Below, piece by piece: positions 1 to 13,100 of a DNA stretch of 64,000 nucleotides. The first letter of the stretch is position 1. Each line of letters starts with the position of its first letter. The position numbers and the translations under genes were made by a program. A model generated the notes under the pieces. That model ran no database searches and was not told the DNA's origin. It saw only the letters and a program-made list of their open reading frames with translations. This DNA is from Diplocarpon mali (Eukaryota; Ascomycota; Leotiomycetes; Helotiales; Drepanopezizaceae), in the NCBI GenBank assembly GCA_024741835.1, contig JAENRP010000228.1, positions 1-64,000 on the forward strand, in the 5' to 3' direction.

Positions 1-40
1 ATATATATATATTTATATATATATTTATATATATATTTAC
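1..40. repeat. AT microsatellite at the window edge
   Basis: Alternating AT/TA units with a few TTT interruptions. This is simple-sequence DNA. The following stretch up to about 1460 has no open frame I can support and probably holds the upstream region of the antiporter gene. Confidence 0.85.
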
Positions 41-1462
41 AATTGGTATATCGGAACAGTCTAGCAGCCTCTCTGTTCTCCGATAAGAGATGGCAGTCCC
101 AATCTTTAATCAGCTATGCTGAACGTGAATCATACCTGGCTCAGCCGAGAAAATCGACTGAGGGCCAAGTCGGAAATCTCTACTTAGAGTGATGCCGAAG
201 GAGTGAGCATCAGTGTTGGCGAGAGAAGTCGTTCATTGGCTTAGCGAAGGCAACGTCAACAAGACATGGATATTTGGATCTGGGCTCGGGAAAATGGCTT
301 ACCATTGGAGCCTTCAGGCCCAAGCTCAGGCTCATGTCGCCGGATCATGATTCTCAGAGAGAACTCTCCCTCACCACAGAATTGGGAATTGGGAAGTTCC
401 AACAAATACCTATCACGTGATATAGACTAGGAGTACCAGCCCTTCACTTCTGAGCAACGCGATCTACCAGCTCCTAATATTCTCGAGACTGTTTTCTCGA
501 TATCAAAACAGTTCCTGTCACCGAACAGAAGCCAAATGTTGTCAAAATCTGCCTTCCTCAATCATTGCCAAGGAGTTGCTGTAATTTTACCTGGCTTCTT
601 GACCGCAGCGTCTCTCGACACCAAGCTTCCCGAATTTTCATTGTATGGTTACCTGGGATACGACAACACTTCAAAGGCCATGGGCCGTGAGTCTTCTCGC
701 AGCAGCAAGCCCGGGCATTGGCGACGTATCTTGTTGGCAGTGAGAGGATAACACCGCCACCCTATTTAGGTAGTGATGCGTAATGCATTTCAGATCCCTT
801 CATCGAAGACCCTGAACTTTGCTACTCAGCAGGACAAGAGTAAAATTATTCGAGAGACGTGCAAAACGGTTCTAACAATGCATCTGGTGTGAGGTGCTAG
901 CAGCTGCGATCATTGGAATCATGCCCGGCGGTACAAGCTTATCCCCTCAACCTCAGCACAACTCGGGCTCTGCGACGCGACATCTCTTCTGCTCAATACC
1001 GAAAGCCACACGGTAAAAGGAGCTCGTTGCCTACCATACTTGATCTCTAGATTCTCTTACCTCCCGCCATGACAGCCCGGTCATACTGAACGGAAGTTCG
1101 TGCTCGCCCGGTACTGGCTGGCAGAGTGTCTTCAACTTCCACTTGCTTTCGCACCTCGGCGAGTCCCACCTTCGGCGCAAGACTCATGGCTATGTATGAT
1201 TATATGACCACAACAATGAGGATGGCTTCACTTCTCACGGTCAATCTCCTCTCGTTCAACCTTCCTTCTCTGGATCAACAATCTGCCCAATACAGAAAGG
1301 GCTTTGCTTTGCCTTTACCTCGAGCCTTCCTGTAAACAGCAAGTCTCATCCCTTACACCCTATGCAATCTGCTCGACTCCCGTCCCCAAAGATGGCCCTC
1401 TATCACCGAACTCTCTGATCAACAACACCACATCCACGGCACTCGAAGAGCTCGGCGTCACG

Positions 1463-3163
1463 ATGAAGAATTCACAATCGCACCGTTCCCGCGAGGTACC
1501 TCGTGCGCGTGAGGGTCGCCGCCAGGGAGTTGCAGACATATCGGCCCAAGCCACCTTACCCAGGCACAATACCAATAAGAGCCAGGTCAAAACCACGGGG
1601 ATCCAGCCGGCAGGAGAAAGCGGTAGAACCGGCATCCATTTTGGCAAGTTCTTCAGAATCTGCTGGCGCTCTACCAGCAGAGCTTCCCGGATCTGCAACA
1701 TCTTCTGGCCAGTTGTACCAGCAGCCATTGCGGTCAAGTACACTCGACCGGACCTCGGCCTCGCCATCTTCATTCTCAACTATGTTGCCATGATCCCTTG
1801 TGCAAATTTAATTGGCTTTGCTGGCCAAGAACTGGCGAGGAAGCTCCACAAGGTGTTTGGTGTCTTGCTTGAAACTACACTCGGATCCGTGGTCGAAATT
1901 GTCATGTTCATCGTCTTGCTCAAGACAAACCAATTTGCTGTCATCCAAGCCGCTATCCTTGGATCAGTTATGGCTACCCAGCTTCTCTGTCTTGGCATGT
2001 GTTTCGTGGTTGGTGGGCTCCGCCACAACGAGTTGACCTTTAACGAGGTCGTTGGTGAAGTTGGGAGTGATTTGCTCTTAACTGCGTATGTTTCAAGCCC
2101 CTACCTAGAATCCTCAGTATTGACACGTATCAGCGGTTTCGGGCTTATCGTACCTGCTGCTTTCTACACTGCAGTGTCTACTAACGGTCGAACCCCAGAA
2201 GAGGTTGTGTCGGACAAGGTCCTTCGCATCTCACGCATTACATCTATTCTTTTGATCTTTGCCTATGCCGTCTACACCTACTTTCAGATCCGTACTCATG
2301 AGAGCATCTACGACGCCATCTTCGAAGAGGATGAGCATATGCACCATGCACATGAGGAAGAGCATCAGGAGGCCAAGCAAAAGCTGACCTTCACTGAATG
2401 TATGTGAAGGCTTCGGTAGTGTTTTTCTGTCCCTCGCCTGAAATCCTTGATAATCCTCGTATCTGTTTCTTGATGAGAACGCTACTAACCTCGAGCAAGG
2501 TATTCTTGCGCTTGCAATTGCTATCACGCTGGTCACCGTCATCGCCATTAGCTTGGTTGAGAGGATCGATTTCATTGTACACACACGTGGTGTGTCGGAC
2601 AGCTTCATCGGTCTCATACTGGTTCCGCTCGTGGAGAAGTTTGCGGAGCACCTTGGTGCCATTGATGAAGCTTGGGATAATCAAATGAATATGGCGTTGG
2701 CTCATGTTCTTGGTGCCACTATCCAGACATCGCTCTTCAATGGCCCTCTCGCCGTTCTTGTTGGCTGGGGGCTGAACAAGCGCATGGATTTGAATTTTGA
2801 CCTCTTCAATATCATCGTTCTTATCTTGGCCATTCTCGTGGTCGGAAATTTTCTGCGAGATCAGAAGTCTAACTATCTTGAAGGATCTCTTTGTGTTGTC
2901 GTCTACGTCAACAGTGAGTCTCTCAGACTATTTGCTCCTTCTTTCAAAACGTCTCGGGGTAATATGGATCTATCCTGCTTCTCTCAGGCTTACCTTTCTC
3001 CCGGAAATTATTTGGCGCTCTAAACTGTGTCTGCAAGGACAAAGCTAACCCAGAGATTGCAGTCGCCGTTGCTGCCTACTACTATCCCAACCCTCCAACG
3101 CATGAAGATCAAAGTATTCTTGGAGCGGTAGCTACGACTACGACGAAATTCATTGGCATGTGA
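1463..3163 (+). CDS. Vacuolar calcium/cation-proton antiporter, CAX family
   Basis: Predicted exons 1463-2399, 2500-2913 and 3063-3163 give 483 residues. Introns start GTATGT and GTGAGT, have CTAAC-type branch sites, and keep frame. The protein has a charged, basic N-terminus, then many hydrophobic segments in two halves. The first half contains the repeat ETTLGSVVEIVMFIVLL, and the second contains SFIGLILVPLVEKFAEHL followed by SLFNGPLAVLVGW. These are the two alpha-repeats of the CAX (Ca2+/H+ antiporter) family. An acidic His/Glu-rich loop (EEDEHMHHAHEEEH) sits just before the second half, like the acidic cytosolic loop of CAX proteins. Family members load Ca2+ or Mn2+ into the vacuole using the proton gradient. 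The canonical GNA-x-E motif of repeat 1 reads TLGSVVE here, so this is a divergent subgroup and its ion preference is open. The start is the first ATG before the conserved part, and a further upstream exon is possible. Confidence 0.85.
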
Positions 3164-5386
3164 CGAACCCAATTCTCGTTCCAGGAGAGTATAATCATGC
3201 AGAGTATGTTGGATTGGCGGCGGATCCGAGATGCTCACAAGGTGCAGGGGGGTTTACCCATTTCTTTATACCTATGAATCATTGTAACTAAATGTAAAAG
3301 GTAGTATTAGGCTCACATATAGAGCTTTAAGAGGTGGGATCGGGAGGGCTTGTAGGGTCATATTTGGCATACTCATTCGTATCTCTTAGCTAAACGCAAT
3401 ACTGATTAACGTCAGACGCCATGAGCAGGGTGCGCAGACCTCTATGAAATTGGTGTCATAATGTCCTTGCCTTGTGAGATTTGCGACGAGATTGCAACCA
3501 GATTTGCGCTTTGGGGTATCTGGGAAAGTCGATTGCATCCTTGTTTTCCAGCTATATTGCCACCGGTTGAGCTTGGAACTAAGTCACGTGCTTTCGCGTA
3601 TAGAAGCTGTGACTGGCCATGATAGGGCTGTTATTCCATCAATATGGTGCGCAAGGTGTGTCTGCTTTATTTTCAGACGGAGAATTCTTGCAATCACCAG
3701 AGAATATGAATGATTCGGAGGTATAGAAGCACCACATGGTGCTTATATCTACAGTTCATGCGTAGCAGTTTCTTGTTAATTTACATTCGGTTGAGGCAAA
3801 TGCTTCATTTCAAGGCCTAGAAGATGGCGGGGTTGGTACTGCTCAGAGAGAGAGTTTTTTTTCTTATCGAGACGATACCCGAAGCGGCTTCAAATATCTC
3901 TTGTTGTCCAGCATGCCAGCGGCTCCTATGTGCATGGTAAGATATCTGACAGAATTTGAAGGTGTAAATTCTGAGTTCTATGGAGCTGCAGGAGTATATA
4001 TATACAAGGTACGATAACATAAGCCAATCCTTGTATATTCTAAAAATATCTGATAAGTGCCAGCTGCCTGGCCGCAAGCAAGAGTTTTGTTCTTCTGCCG
4101 CTTAGAGTTCATTTGGCGCCGCTAAGGCTCTGCCACTATCCACTCCTACTTCCTCTTGAAGACTTTGCATCCTTGCGCTGGTAAACTTGTAGTCTACGGG
4201 TTTCCAATGGCTACACGCCTAGCCTGAGATCGTGAACGCCTGTTGAAGGTCGTCGATGTGAGATAGGACTGCGCCGGAGCTCCGGTATCTAGTGGCGTGA
4301 GAATCCTCAAAGTAGGAGACTCGCACCCTAGAGCAATGTAGTGCGGAAAGGTCGGACATATAAAACCCTTGTAAGCCACAGTTGCTATGCAGTTATGTGC
4401 TCAGGTTGCAGGCAGACAGCAAATGCTCTACCAAAACTAGCGTCAGCGCTAGAGCTAACCGAAAAGAATATTTCAACGTCACTCAAGTCAAACCCTGCCA
4501 TGTTCAAGACACAACTGTTTTAGACGGCCTCCAAAATACACATCTACAAGAACTTTGTTCTGCCAGTTTATCTCCGGTGTTTCCCGCATCATTATGCTCT
4601 ACTCTGACCCATATCTCTTGGTCAATGCCCGTGACCAACAGCCGAAAACGAGCTGGGAGAACCGGCATGGTAAAGTAGGTAGCTTGTATTAGTCCGGCAA
4701 CCAAGCCAGTCAACCCTCAGAAATCTCCGGTTACTCCCGTAGTTAAGATTTCTTCTACCGGGAAATCATATTGGAATGAACAAAATGGGCAATCGAGTCA
4801 TTGTTGGTACTCCCTACGGCCAGAGCAAGTATCGTATCTCAGGCCAATTCACAGGGTGCAGCGAATGCTCGTACCAACTTTCAAGCGCTAATTGCCTCCG
4901 GATGATCATCTGGCGAAGCAGCCTTGCTGATACTTGTGAAGGGGCAGTAATAACCAGGAAATTCCAAGCAGTTCGAAAATAATAGTGCAAAGCTGAAATA
5001 TCATAGGACACAGCACATCCATAAGGTTAAGACACCCCCTTCTACACAATGGATCTATGAATCCTTCGAATATCCAATTTTACATAGTATTATCCTCCAG
5101 GAAGTTCTTGTATCAAGAAAATGACGCTCATCAAATCTAGTAGCAGATACCTCAACTCGATGTCGTCGATATTTTTCATAGGGGCCCAGAATATACGCAT
5201 AACAAGATCTTGTCGCCCAAGAGCAAACCCCAAAATAAAAGGGTTATTCTGTCGGTTCAAATGCGTTCTGGTATGACAATATTCCCCCGTCAAATAAGAC
5301 CATGCCGCGTTCATGCTGCACTGGGGAGTGCCAGCAACGAAACAAAGGACCCGTGACTCGTGTTATATCCTGCCTGTACCTCACAT
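3164..5386. other. Intergenic, no supported gene
   Basis: About 2.2 kb between the antiporter and the end of the RRM-like gene. Short frames on both strands lack recognisable domains or splice continuity. It must contain the two 3' ends, since both flanking genes terminate towards it. I see no RNA gene. Confidence 0.6.
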
Positions 5387-7038
5387 TCAGAAGATGCGAA
5401 GTCCCTGTTGCTGCATAATTCGAGCCGTACGATTGCCACATGGATCGGCTGCATATGCCGGCTGAACGACACCACTGAACTCCTCCTGTGCTCGGATTGC
5501 GCCCATACAAGCTTGAGCCTGTCCCGAGATGCGAACGAAGTTGAATTGCATGATTTTTCTGGCTGGTTTCTGACACGGCAATTCTATAACTCGATCCCAC
5601 TGGAAAACGCAGATCTTTTGGAAGTACTCGTACCAGAAGCCGGTGTTCATAATATTCTGCGGACCTTCGATTAGAACACATCGACTTTGACTGGTATCAT
5701 CACGCAGATTCCCTTGCCTATTGTAACGTGAAACAAGCCTGTTGTCATGAAACCAGATGCCCTCATTACTGTCCGCTCGACGTTTGAAAATGGCTGCTGC
5801 CTCCGGAGTCATAAAAGCCAATTTGGCAGCAGACGTGCTATGGCTATGATCTGGAGGCATCATATGCAGACACGACACCGCTCCGGTATCAATTGCGTCG
5901 AAAATCTCGCAGATCTGAACTGAAGGCGGGATGTTGCAAAGCCACAGAGTACAGTTGTAGGCATCTGCGAGGGCAGGAATTTGTCTTCGGCTGACTATTG
6001 AGTTCAAGTCACCTCGATACCCAATCATGGAACCCAACTTTTTTGCGTCGGGGTTTCCGCTATCGCGTTCTAGGACCATGTTCGTTGGCATGAACTAGAA
6101 AGTGCGATATCAGCAATCGCCACCAAAGTGAGCAATGAGGACGGTAGAGGATGGCCCAAGAAGTTCCACACCTGTCATGAAGGCCATTTTGGAACCTTCC
6201 AGGACCAATTCTGGGAAATAAGAAATGTTGGAATGATACATACGTTCCGAGGTGTGGGAGGGCCAAGGGTCATCGAGTTCGAAGGACATTTTGGACTCTT
6301 GTCTTGAGCATCGACACGCAAAATCTTTCTCGGCTGAGACGCGCAACTCGGGAGAGGTATAGATTCTTGGTACGGACTCCAAGAAGAGTGTGCATGGCGT
6401 TGATCAAAGGCATCAGAGAAGAAAGGTTCTGACAGACGGTCGCAAATCATGGTCTCAGGACTTGATTTTGGTTTCTCATTAAGCAGTACTCGAGAAGTCT
6501 GCTCGCCTGAAATCGAGGACTCTCGTGCGAAAGGAGCGTATGGTGGAAGAGAGCAAAGGGGAGTCGAGCCATTTCGGAGTGCAGTGAGGTCTGCTGTACA
6601 CCCAGCAGCGGTTTCCGCCCAGTTATTTGATATGTTCTTGCTGGGGTTCGCTTTCCGGCACGATCCAATAGGTCCAAAGTCCTTTAGGTTTTGATTTGCC
6701 AGTGTTGGATGGACATCTAATTGGGAGTGGTATGATGAAGGCGCGACTATTCCAGTATCTCGTCGAGTCTCTTCCAGCCTGTCCGGGAGGTAGCTGGCTG
6801 AGACATAAGAGATTCTTCGCCTCAGTGTCTTCAAGGGTATCTTAGAGCTTCTGTCGCCTTGGAGCTTCTGATCTCGATTATATTCGTTTCCAAGGACAAT
6901 CTGCTCATCACAATCTTTGACGAGCGAGGCATACTTTGTGTCAGTAGCGTATCTGCGCTCGTAGTCTTGGACTGCAAGCCAGAACATGATATTCGTGAAG
7001 TCCTCGGCGGTCTCAAGTTCTTTCTGCGGGAACGTCAT
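5387..7038 (-). CDS. RRM-like domain orphan protein
   Basis: Predicted exons 7038-6244 and 6094-5387 give 500 residues. The 149-bp intron has a GTATGT donor and CTTTCTAG acceptor and is phase 0. The N-terminal half is Ser/Pro-rich and probably disordered after a short helical start (ETAEDFTNIMFWLAVQDYER). The C-terminal half has an RNA-recognition-like fold. CTLWLCNIPPSV resembles RNP2, and AAKLAFMTPEAAAIFKRRAD resembles the RNP1/helix 2 part. A second, weaker copy begins CVLIEGPQNIMN. The aromatic RNP1 residues are not canonical, so RNA binding is inferred only. The ATG at 7038 is the first in frame, but the frame stays open and looks coding upstream to about 7124, directly after a TTTCTAG that could be an acceptor. 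An extra 5' exon is therefore likely. I do not recognise a named orthologue. Confidence 0.65.
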
Positions 7039-7324
7039 TGCGATTCGCACGAGCGCAGCACGGCAGTCAGAGTTTATTGGAATTCCAGGTCGTTGATGAG
7101 CTTGAGCGTTGATGTGTGATTTCTAGAAAGTTGCTGTCGCGAGTAACGGAGATGATCTAGATATAGTCGAGATCGGGCGAAGAAAATAGGCAACAAGGCG
7201 ATTTATGCATTCGACGCGCTTCTTGTTCTATTGTCTCTGCCCTCCGCTAGCCGAAACCAGGTGACCCGAGATACCTTGAGCAAGAAAGCGAACTCCTCCA
7301 CCCCAAGCGTATGGCAGAAGATGC

Positions 7325-8379
7325 TCAGCACTTGGAAGAACTGTCCAGCAGTCGAAACAAAACCCTAATCCTCGGGTTTGTTACACTGCGAAGGAACCTA
7401 CGAGAGCTCTTGATCGGGTCGAGGACCACCCATGTTGCTCGATGCCCTTCGGTAGCCTCGATTCTGGAACGACTTCTATCAAAGGAGCTATATGTCGCAT
7501 TAGATATCACTGCAGTGCTGATAAGAAGTTCCGCGACAATATGATGCCCGTCTCTGCCTGAAACAGAGGACATCTCTTTCAAGTTATTGTCGCTTGCGAC
7601 GAGCGATTGGGAGAGGGCTTAGAGTTGTATTTTCCGTAATGCCGGATTGTATAGTACTGGACTGCTGAGTGGATCGGGCTCAGTACTTTGCACCCTTTCA
7701 AGGCCTTTCTGCAACGTCTCTCTTGTAATTGAAAGATATGCGAGGGAGAATCTATAGACGCTCTTCCATGTTTGCAACCACTGCCTCTATACAGCTGTAC
7801 CCAGACTTTCGGACAATCCTTCCAAGTGCAGGAACTAGCAGCTCTACTTGTTGCTTGTTGTTTCATGACATTCGAGTCTCCACTTGGTCTTCACTCTCTT
7901 ACTTTTTGATGCTTGTTCTTGCCACCATCTAATCATTTGAGGCATCCTTTGATCGCTGTGCCAGTCAAGTTCAAATTTCAAGGCTGGTCGAAAGGGTCAT
8001 TGGGGTAGTAGTCTGCCCTTGCTCCTGTACTCCTGACCGACGTCATGGCGTGCGAGTCCACAAGCAGTGTATCATGATCCCAACAAAGTCTCATTCCGCC
8101 GAAAGCTGAGCTCGGTGGCAGAAGCACTCCCAAGCCCCCAAAACCAAGAGCTGCACGGATCTTCTGCATAGCGGGCGCTCACTCGGCCCTGGGAGTAAAG
8201 CCCCGAGTTATCTTCTGGTAGACGAGCTGCCACTGACCGACAACACGCGCAAAGTGCCGTTCTACAAGAGGCTCGCCTGGTGCAAGGTTGAACGGCCAAC
8301 GATCGCTCTCGAAAACACGGGCGACACTGACGTATTGGAACCAGAACTCAAAATCCATCGGCTTAAGAGGTTCTTGCAT
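7325..8379 (-). pseudogene. Broken coding sequence, unknown family
   Basis: Reading the minus strand from 8379 downwards, protein-like sequence continues for about 1 kb but changes frame several times. The first block starts with ATG (MQEPLKPMDFEFWFQYV) and is open for 66 codons. It meets TGA at 8181-8179, then stays open in the same frame for 66 more codons to 7978. Just before that end the coding look moves to another frame (KFELDWHSDQRMPQMIRWW). It moves again near 7850 (ELLVPALGRIVRKSGY), and again near 7760 (SLAYLSITRETLQKGLERV). This last block runs through one TAA near 7625 and ends at 7325. No introns with usable GT-AG sites would join these blocks. I read this as a decayed gene. I recognise no domain, and a heavily spliced real gene is the alternative. 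Confidence 0.4.
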
Positions 8380-10159
8380 GTGTCGAGGTGGTCGTGGTGC
8401 TGAGTAGTATTGGCAGTGAATATGTGAAGTTGTGATTTTATTTCCTCTTCTCAGTATCCTGCTGACCCGGTATGTGCAAGCAAGGTGGGAAACTTTTCAG
8501 GAAGATTAATCACGCAACAATCAATGTTCATTGAGGAATATAGAAAACGAGTTTCTTTTGTTGCATCCTTTGCATACCAACATAGTGTGTTGACGCTTTT
8601 TGTTTCTCTTTGCGACGTGTAGTTGCTACGAAAGTCCCAGATAGAAAGGACAATAAGAGTGGCACGTTGTGCAGGGCGCTTGCCACCATGCGGTGTACAG
8701 ATTTTCAATCCTGCGTACCAAGAAAAGGTTGCACGCTGAATAACTACCTCACGAATAGATCGACTGTCAGTTTTGCTGATTTTATTTCCCTTGGAATAGA
8801 TCAAATATCCTTGTGACCAAGCTCTATCAGTTCAGATTTTATCTCATCTACGCTGCAGTAGCAGCGATGTAGATCTCTGAAAGGTCACGAATAGCGCCTC
8901 AACTATGGACCGCGCGACTGGGCTGACACGTTATACGGTATATACCGGTCTCGCTAGGTGGGTACCCAGAAATCAGAGCTTTGCTAGGTAAATGGCTGTA
9001 GAACATGTGTATACCGGGTGGGACTCCGGTACTAATAGGAGAAGAGATTTTCCGGCCCCGGAGCCATTATATTAAATAGATTTGTAGCCAGTTTGGCCGT
9101 GAGATTCCTCCCATCCCACCCTCTGCCCTGCTCTCGTACTTTCATAGCCTTGTGTATAAAGAGTATTGGCAAGCTCCTCAAATCATACTTGGTTCACGCG
9201 GGAACGCGATATTGGGCTTATGTCTAAAGCTCTGCGCGTAAGGATAGAGCATTTGCTAATTATACAGATTATACGTCGTTTACGATCAAGCTTCTTACTT
9301 TACACTAGAGCTCTACTACAGATCACCTGGGTTCTCAAGTTCTTCATTGAATACCAAGTGACGCTGCTATGTATATCCGGATCTACCCGGTATCCAGATC
9401 TCCAACCGGGCTGGTTATATTTTGCCGGGCAAGGTCCCCAGCTCTAGGATCTGATCCAAGGGAACAAGCCGCCTGGATATATCCAGAACCACAGCGCTAT
9501 CATTCCGATCCGTCTCCAGAGCTCTGGTCTTTTCTGGCTCGAGTCGGATTCCCATCGTTCTGCGCGCAGCTAGCGGCCCTGAGCTTGGTCCGATGTTTAT
9601 TTTAGCCGGGCCCAAAGCTACACCAGCTATCGGCTTCTCTCTTCACGTGGCCTGAGCTTGAGGACGAGAGCTCCAGCCGCTCTTGGGATCATGCCGAGTG
9701 GATTATGCGTCTCGAAGTCAGATCCGCCCTGTCGTAATGCTGTTTCCGCCGAGTGGTACCGGCAGGTAGAATTCGAAGCCATGAAGCGCAATCGCAACCA
9801 TGCGAAAGACCTGGAGTTTGCGCTTTTTAGAAATCCGAGGTGTAGGCGACGTGCGGATTCTCTTCAAGACCCCATAGCGCTCCGTGTGTATGTCGCTCGG
9901 AACTGACGCAGTGTTGAGCTCATTTCGGGGAATCTCAACTGGAGGGACATGTGCCCTGGGGGCTTTGATGAAGACCGTGGCACGTTGCAGCGAAGCTCTT
10001 TGCCGCAGTCAACAGAACGGCATCTATCTATACGGTGCCGGCCTGCATGGTCTGCACAGATACATCAGCAACAATCGATCAGCAACACTCGTTTTGCGTA
10101 ACCTAGCATCCATGGATAGATCGTAATACACGTCATTACATCGTCATATCTCGAGGCTG
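8380..10159. other. Intergenic, no supported gene
   Basis: About 1.8 kb upstream of the broken gene and downstream of HRQ1. It is rich in CCGG/ATCC motifs between 8930 and 9650 without a clear repeat unit. No open frame has recognisable homology. Confidence 0.55.
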
Positions 10160-13100
10160 TCAATCGCCAGGCTCGGCCTTGATTGTCACCTCCGTCTCAA
10201 CACCATCCTCGTCGACCGTCCCAACCACAACATTGACCCTCCTGTCGCGATCTGAGCAAGCCCTCGTAACAGCGACCGTCCTCCCTTTCGGCAGCACTGG
10301 TTGCGCCAGTACCACGGTCTCGATGCCAGCAGGGCTGAAATCTTCTGGGCCTGCGTGGCATATTAGCAGGTCTTCACGAATGATTGCGGACCCAAGGGGA
10401 GACCACACCCATTGGAAGCGCGTCAATATCAATCTCCATGTTTAGCAAGCTCTTTAGAATGACTTCGCTGCCAGCTTTACTCATGACCTCATTCGCATGC
10501 TTGCACTGCTCGCTTGTGACGCACTCCTGACATCCCTCGTAACAGTGACAAGCCTCGATTCTCCTCACAGCTTGTTTCAGCAGCAGATCGATGAATTCGA
10601 AAGCCTTCGTACTGATGCCTGAGCCGCCTGCACCGCCTTTGGCATCGTAAAACGTCAGCCGTGCGGGGCGCTTGCGAGATGTCGCCTTCTGAGCAAACTC
10701 TTTCTGGGGCACTTTGCATTCGGTGCGCACGTCGCCTGGCATACTTACCACGAAGTTTGGCATGAGACTGAGGACAGCGTGCTCCGCGGCGTGGATGGCT
10801 CCTGCGACGTTGAGCCTTCGCTCGACCAAGATCTCAAGAGCTTGCTTGGGGACATCGAGCCACATGCCCTTACTCAGTATAATGACAGGTGGGTTATCAA
10901 CTTGTACGGCGTCGAGGATCCGGCGCCGCTTGTCGATCTTGAAAAAGCCAAATACCGTTTGCTGGATCTTGATTGCGCCGTAGAAAGCGCGTGAGAGGGA
11001 CTTGGGGATGTGCCGGATCGCTTCAGTCTCCACCGGATCGATATCGGTAAAGTCACGCTGCTGGGTTGTCCAGTCGACCTTGACAAGCTCTACCTTGGCA
11101 ATCTTGCGCTCAGGATTGAATTCCTTGACGAGATAAGTGTTTCCTTGGTGCAAGAAAATGCCACCGTCGTACAAGGTAAAGAATGCTCGCGAAGCTTCAA
11201 GCTCTTCCAGCACGATGTTCTTGCCACGAGTGATGTCAACAATGGCGAAATGGTCTTCCTCCGTGTCACGAATCGAGACGAACTTGGAAGGCATAGGGCG
11301 GAATCGATCATGGCAATGATAAAATCCAAGCTCATCCTTGATCATTCGTTCCTCTGCGAGCTCTGAGAGAGCCTTTCCAAAGTACGCAGAATCTTCGTCC
11401 GCGCGAATCGGCATCTCATAAGCAGCACACTGGACATGACCTTCCAGCACCAGAAGATTCTGTAAGTCAACCTGGAGTTCGCAATTTGGCTTTGTGAATA
11501 TCTCATCAGGATTCTGCATGTAGAATTGATCTGTGGGAAAACAGTCTCCGATGAGAACGGACAGCGAGTCCTTGTTTCGACGTCCAGCTCGGCCACTCTG
11601 CTGTCGCAGGTTGGAAATCGAATATGGAAAGCCAACGGTTATGACTGCATCAAGAGATCCAATATCGACTCCCAGCTCGAGCGCCGTTGTGGCGACGATT
11701 CCCATCAGCTTTCCCTCGAACATCTCGCTCTCGATACGGCGCCGATCTTGAGGCGTGTAGCCGCCTCGATATCCCATAACCCGAGCCATGCATTCCGGTC
11801 GCTCCAAATTCGTCAGTTCCTGCTTGACAGCTCCGACCAAAGTCTCGCAACTTTTTCGTACCCGACAAAAGGCAATCACTCGCACGCCTCGCAAGATGAG
11901 CTGGCAGAATAGGCGTGCAGCCTCCGCCATGGCATCTCCACGACCACTTGCTGGATCTCCAGGGTCTTTAAAAGGCGTATTCCAGCACAAGAACTCTTTC
12001 CGTCCGGATGGCGAGCCATCGAAATCAGTCATCCGTACATCCTCAATTCCAAAGATGGTCTTGAAATGCTCCATGGGATTGGCTACAGTAGCAGAACACG
12101 AGATGAATTTTATATGGCTATTTCCCACAGCCGCACAAACCCTCCTTAGTCGGCGCATAATGAAGGCAACATGCGAGCCAAATAGGCCATTGTAGACATG
12201 GATTTCGTCCACCACGACGTACTTGAGGTTCTTCAGGAAGGTACGCCATTTCTCTTCCTGTGGAAGGATGGTGATGTGGAGCATATCAGGATTGGTGAAG
12301 ATGATCCTGCCCTCCTCGCGGATGAGTTTTCGATCACCCATCGGGGTATCTCCGTCGAATGTCTCTACTATAGTCTGTTCAAGGCCAGTCATGAACCGCA
12401 TCATCTCCTTGAGACTTCTCCTCTGATCTTGGGCCAGGGCTTTGGTAGGAAATATATACATGGCTCTGGTATTGTGATCTCTCTCTAACTCATGCAAGAC
12501 TGGGAGCTGATAGATCAGCGACTTTCCTGAGCTTGTGGAGGTGGAGACGATGACATGGTGTCCTTCGTGGAGGTTGTTGATAGCTTCTGCTTGGTGTGCA
12601 TACAGCCGGGTGATGTTCTTGGTATTGTACAGCGCATTTACAAGATCTTGACTCAGTTGAAAATCAAGATCACCATGTATGGCTTCTTGTGGGTCGAAGA
12701 CTCGGTGGCCGTCTGGGACTATTTGTTGAGTATACCACTCGCTCTGCTTTATCTCAGCAATGATTTCAGAAATCAACTTCCTCTCTCTGGGAATCGTCTT
12801 CGGTAGTACAGTGACATCAGTCTTCGGTGTAGTGCTCCGTGAGTAGCTGGGCTCCGGGATATATGCTTCGGTCTCCGCCTTCAATGTCTCCTCGGGGTCG
12901 GTATTCTCAGCTTGACAGCGGTTCAAAAAAGCTTCTATAGCACTTGCAAACTTGCTGTTTCGCTTCTCAATCAGAGTCATCATCTGTTTCTGACTGAAGA
13001 CGGGCATCTTGAGATCCTCATCTCGCAATTTTCTTGTAGCTTTTGTCGCTTCACCCGTCTTTTTGTCCTTGACTTGACGCTTCAGATCACCATCAAGAAA

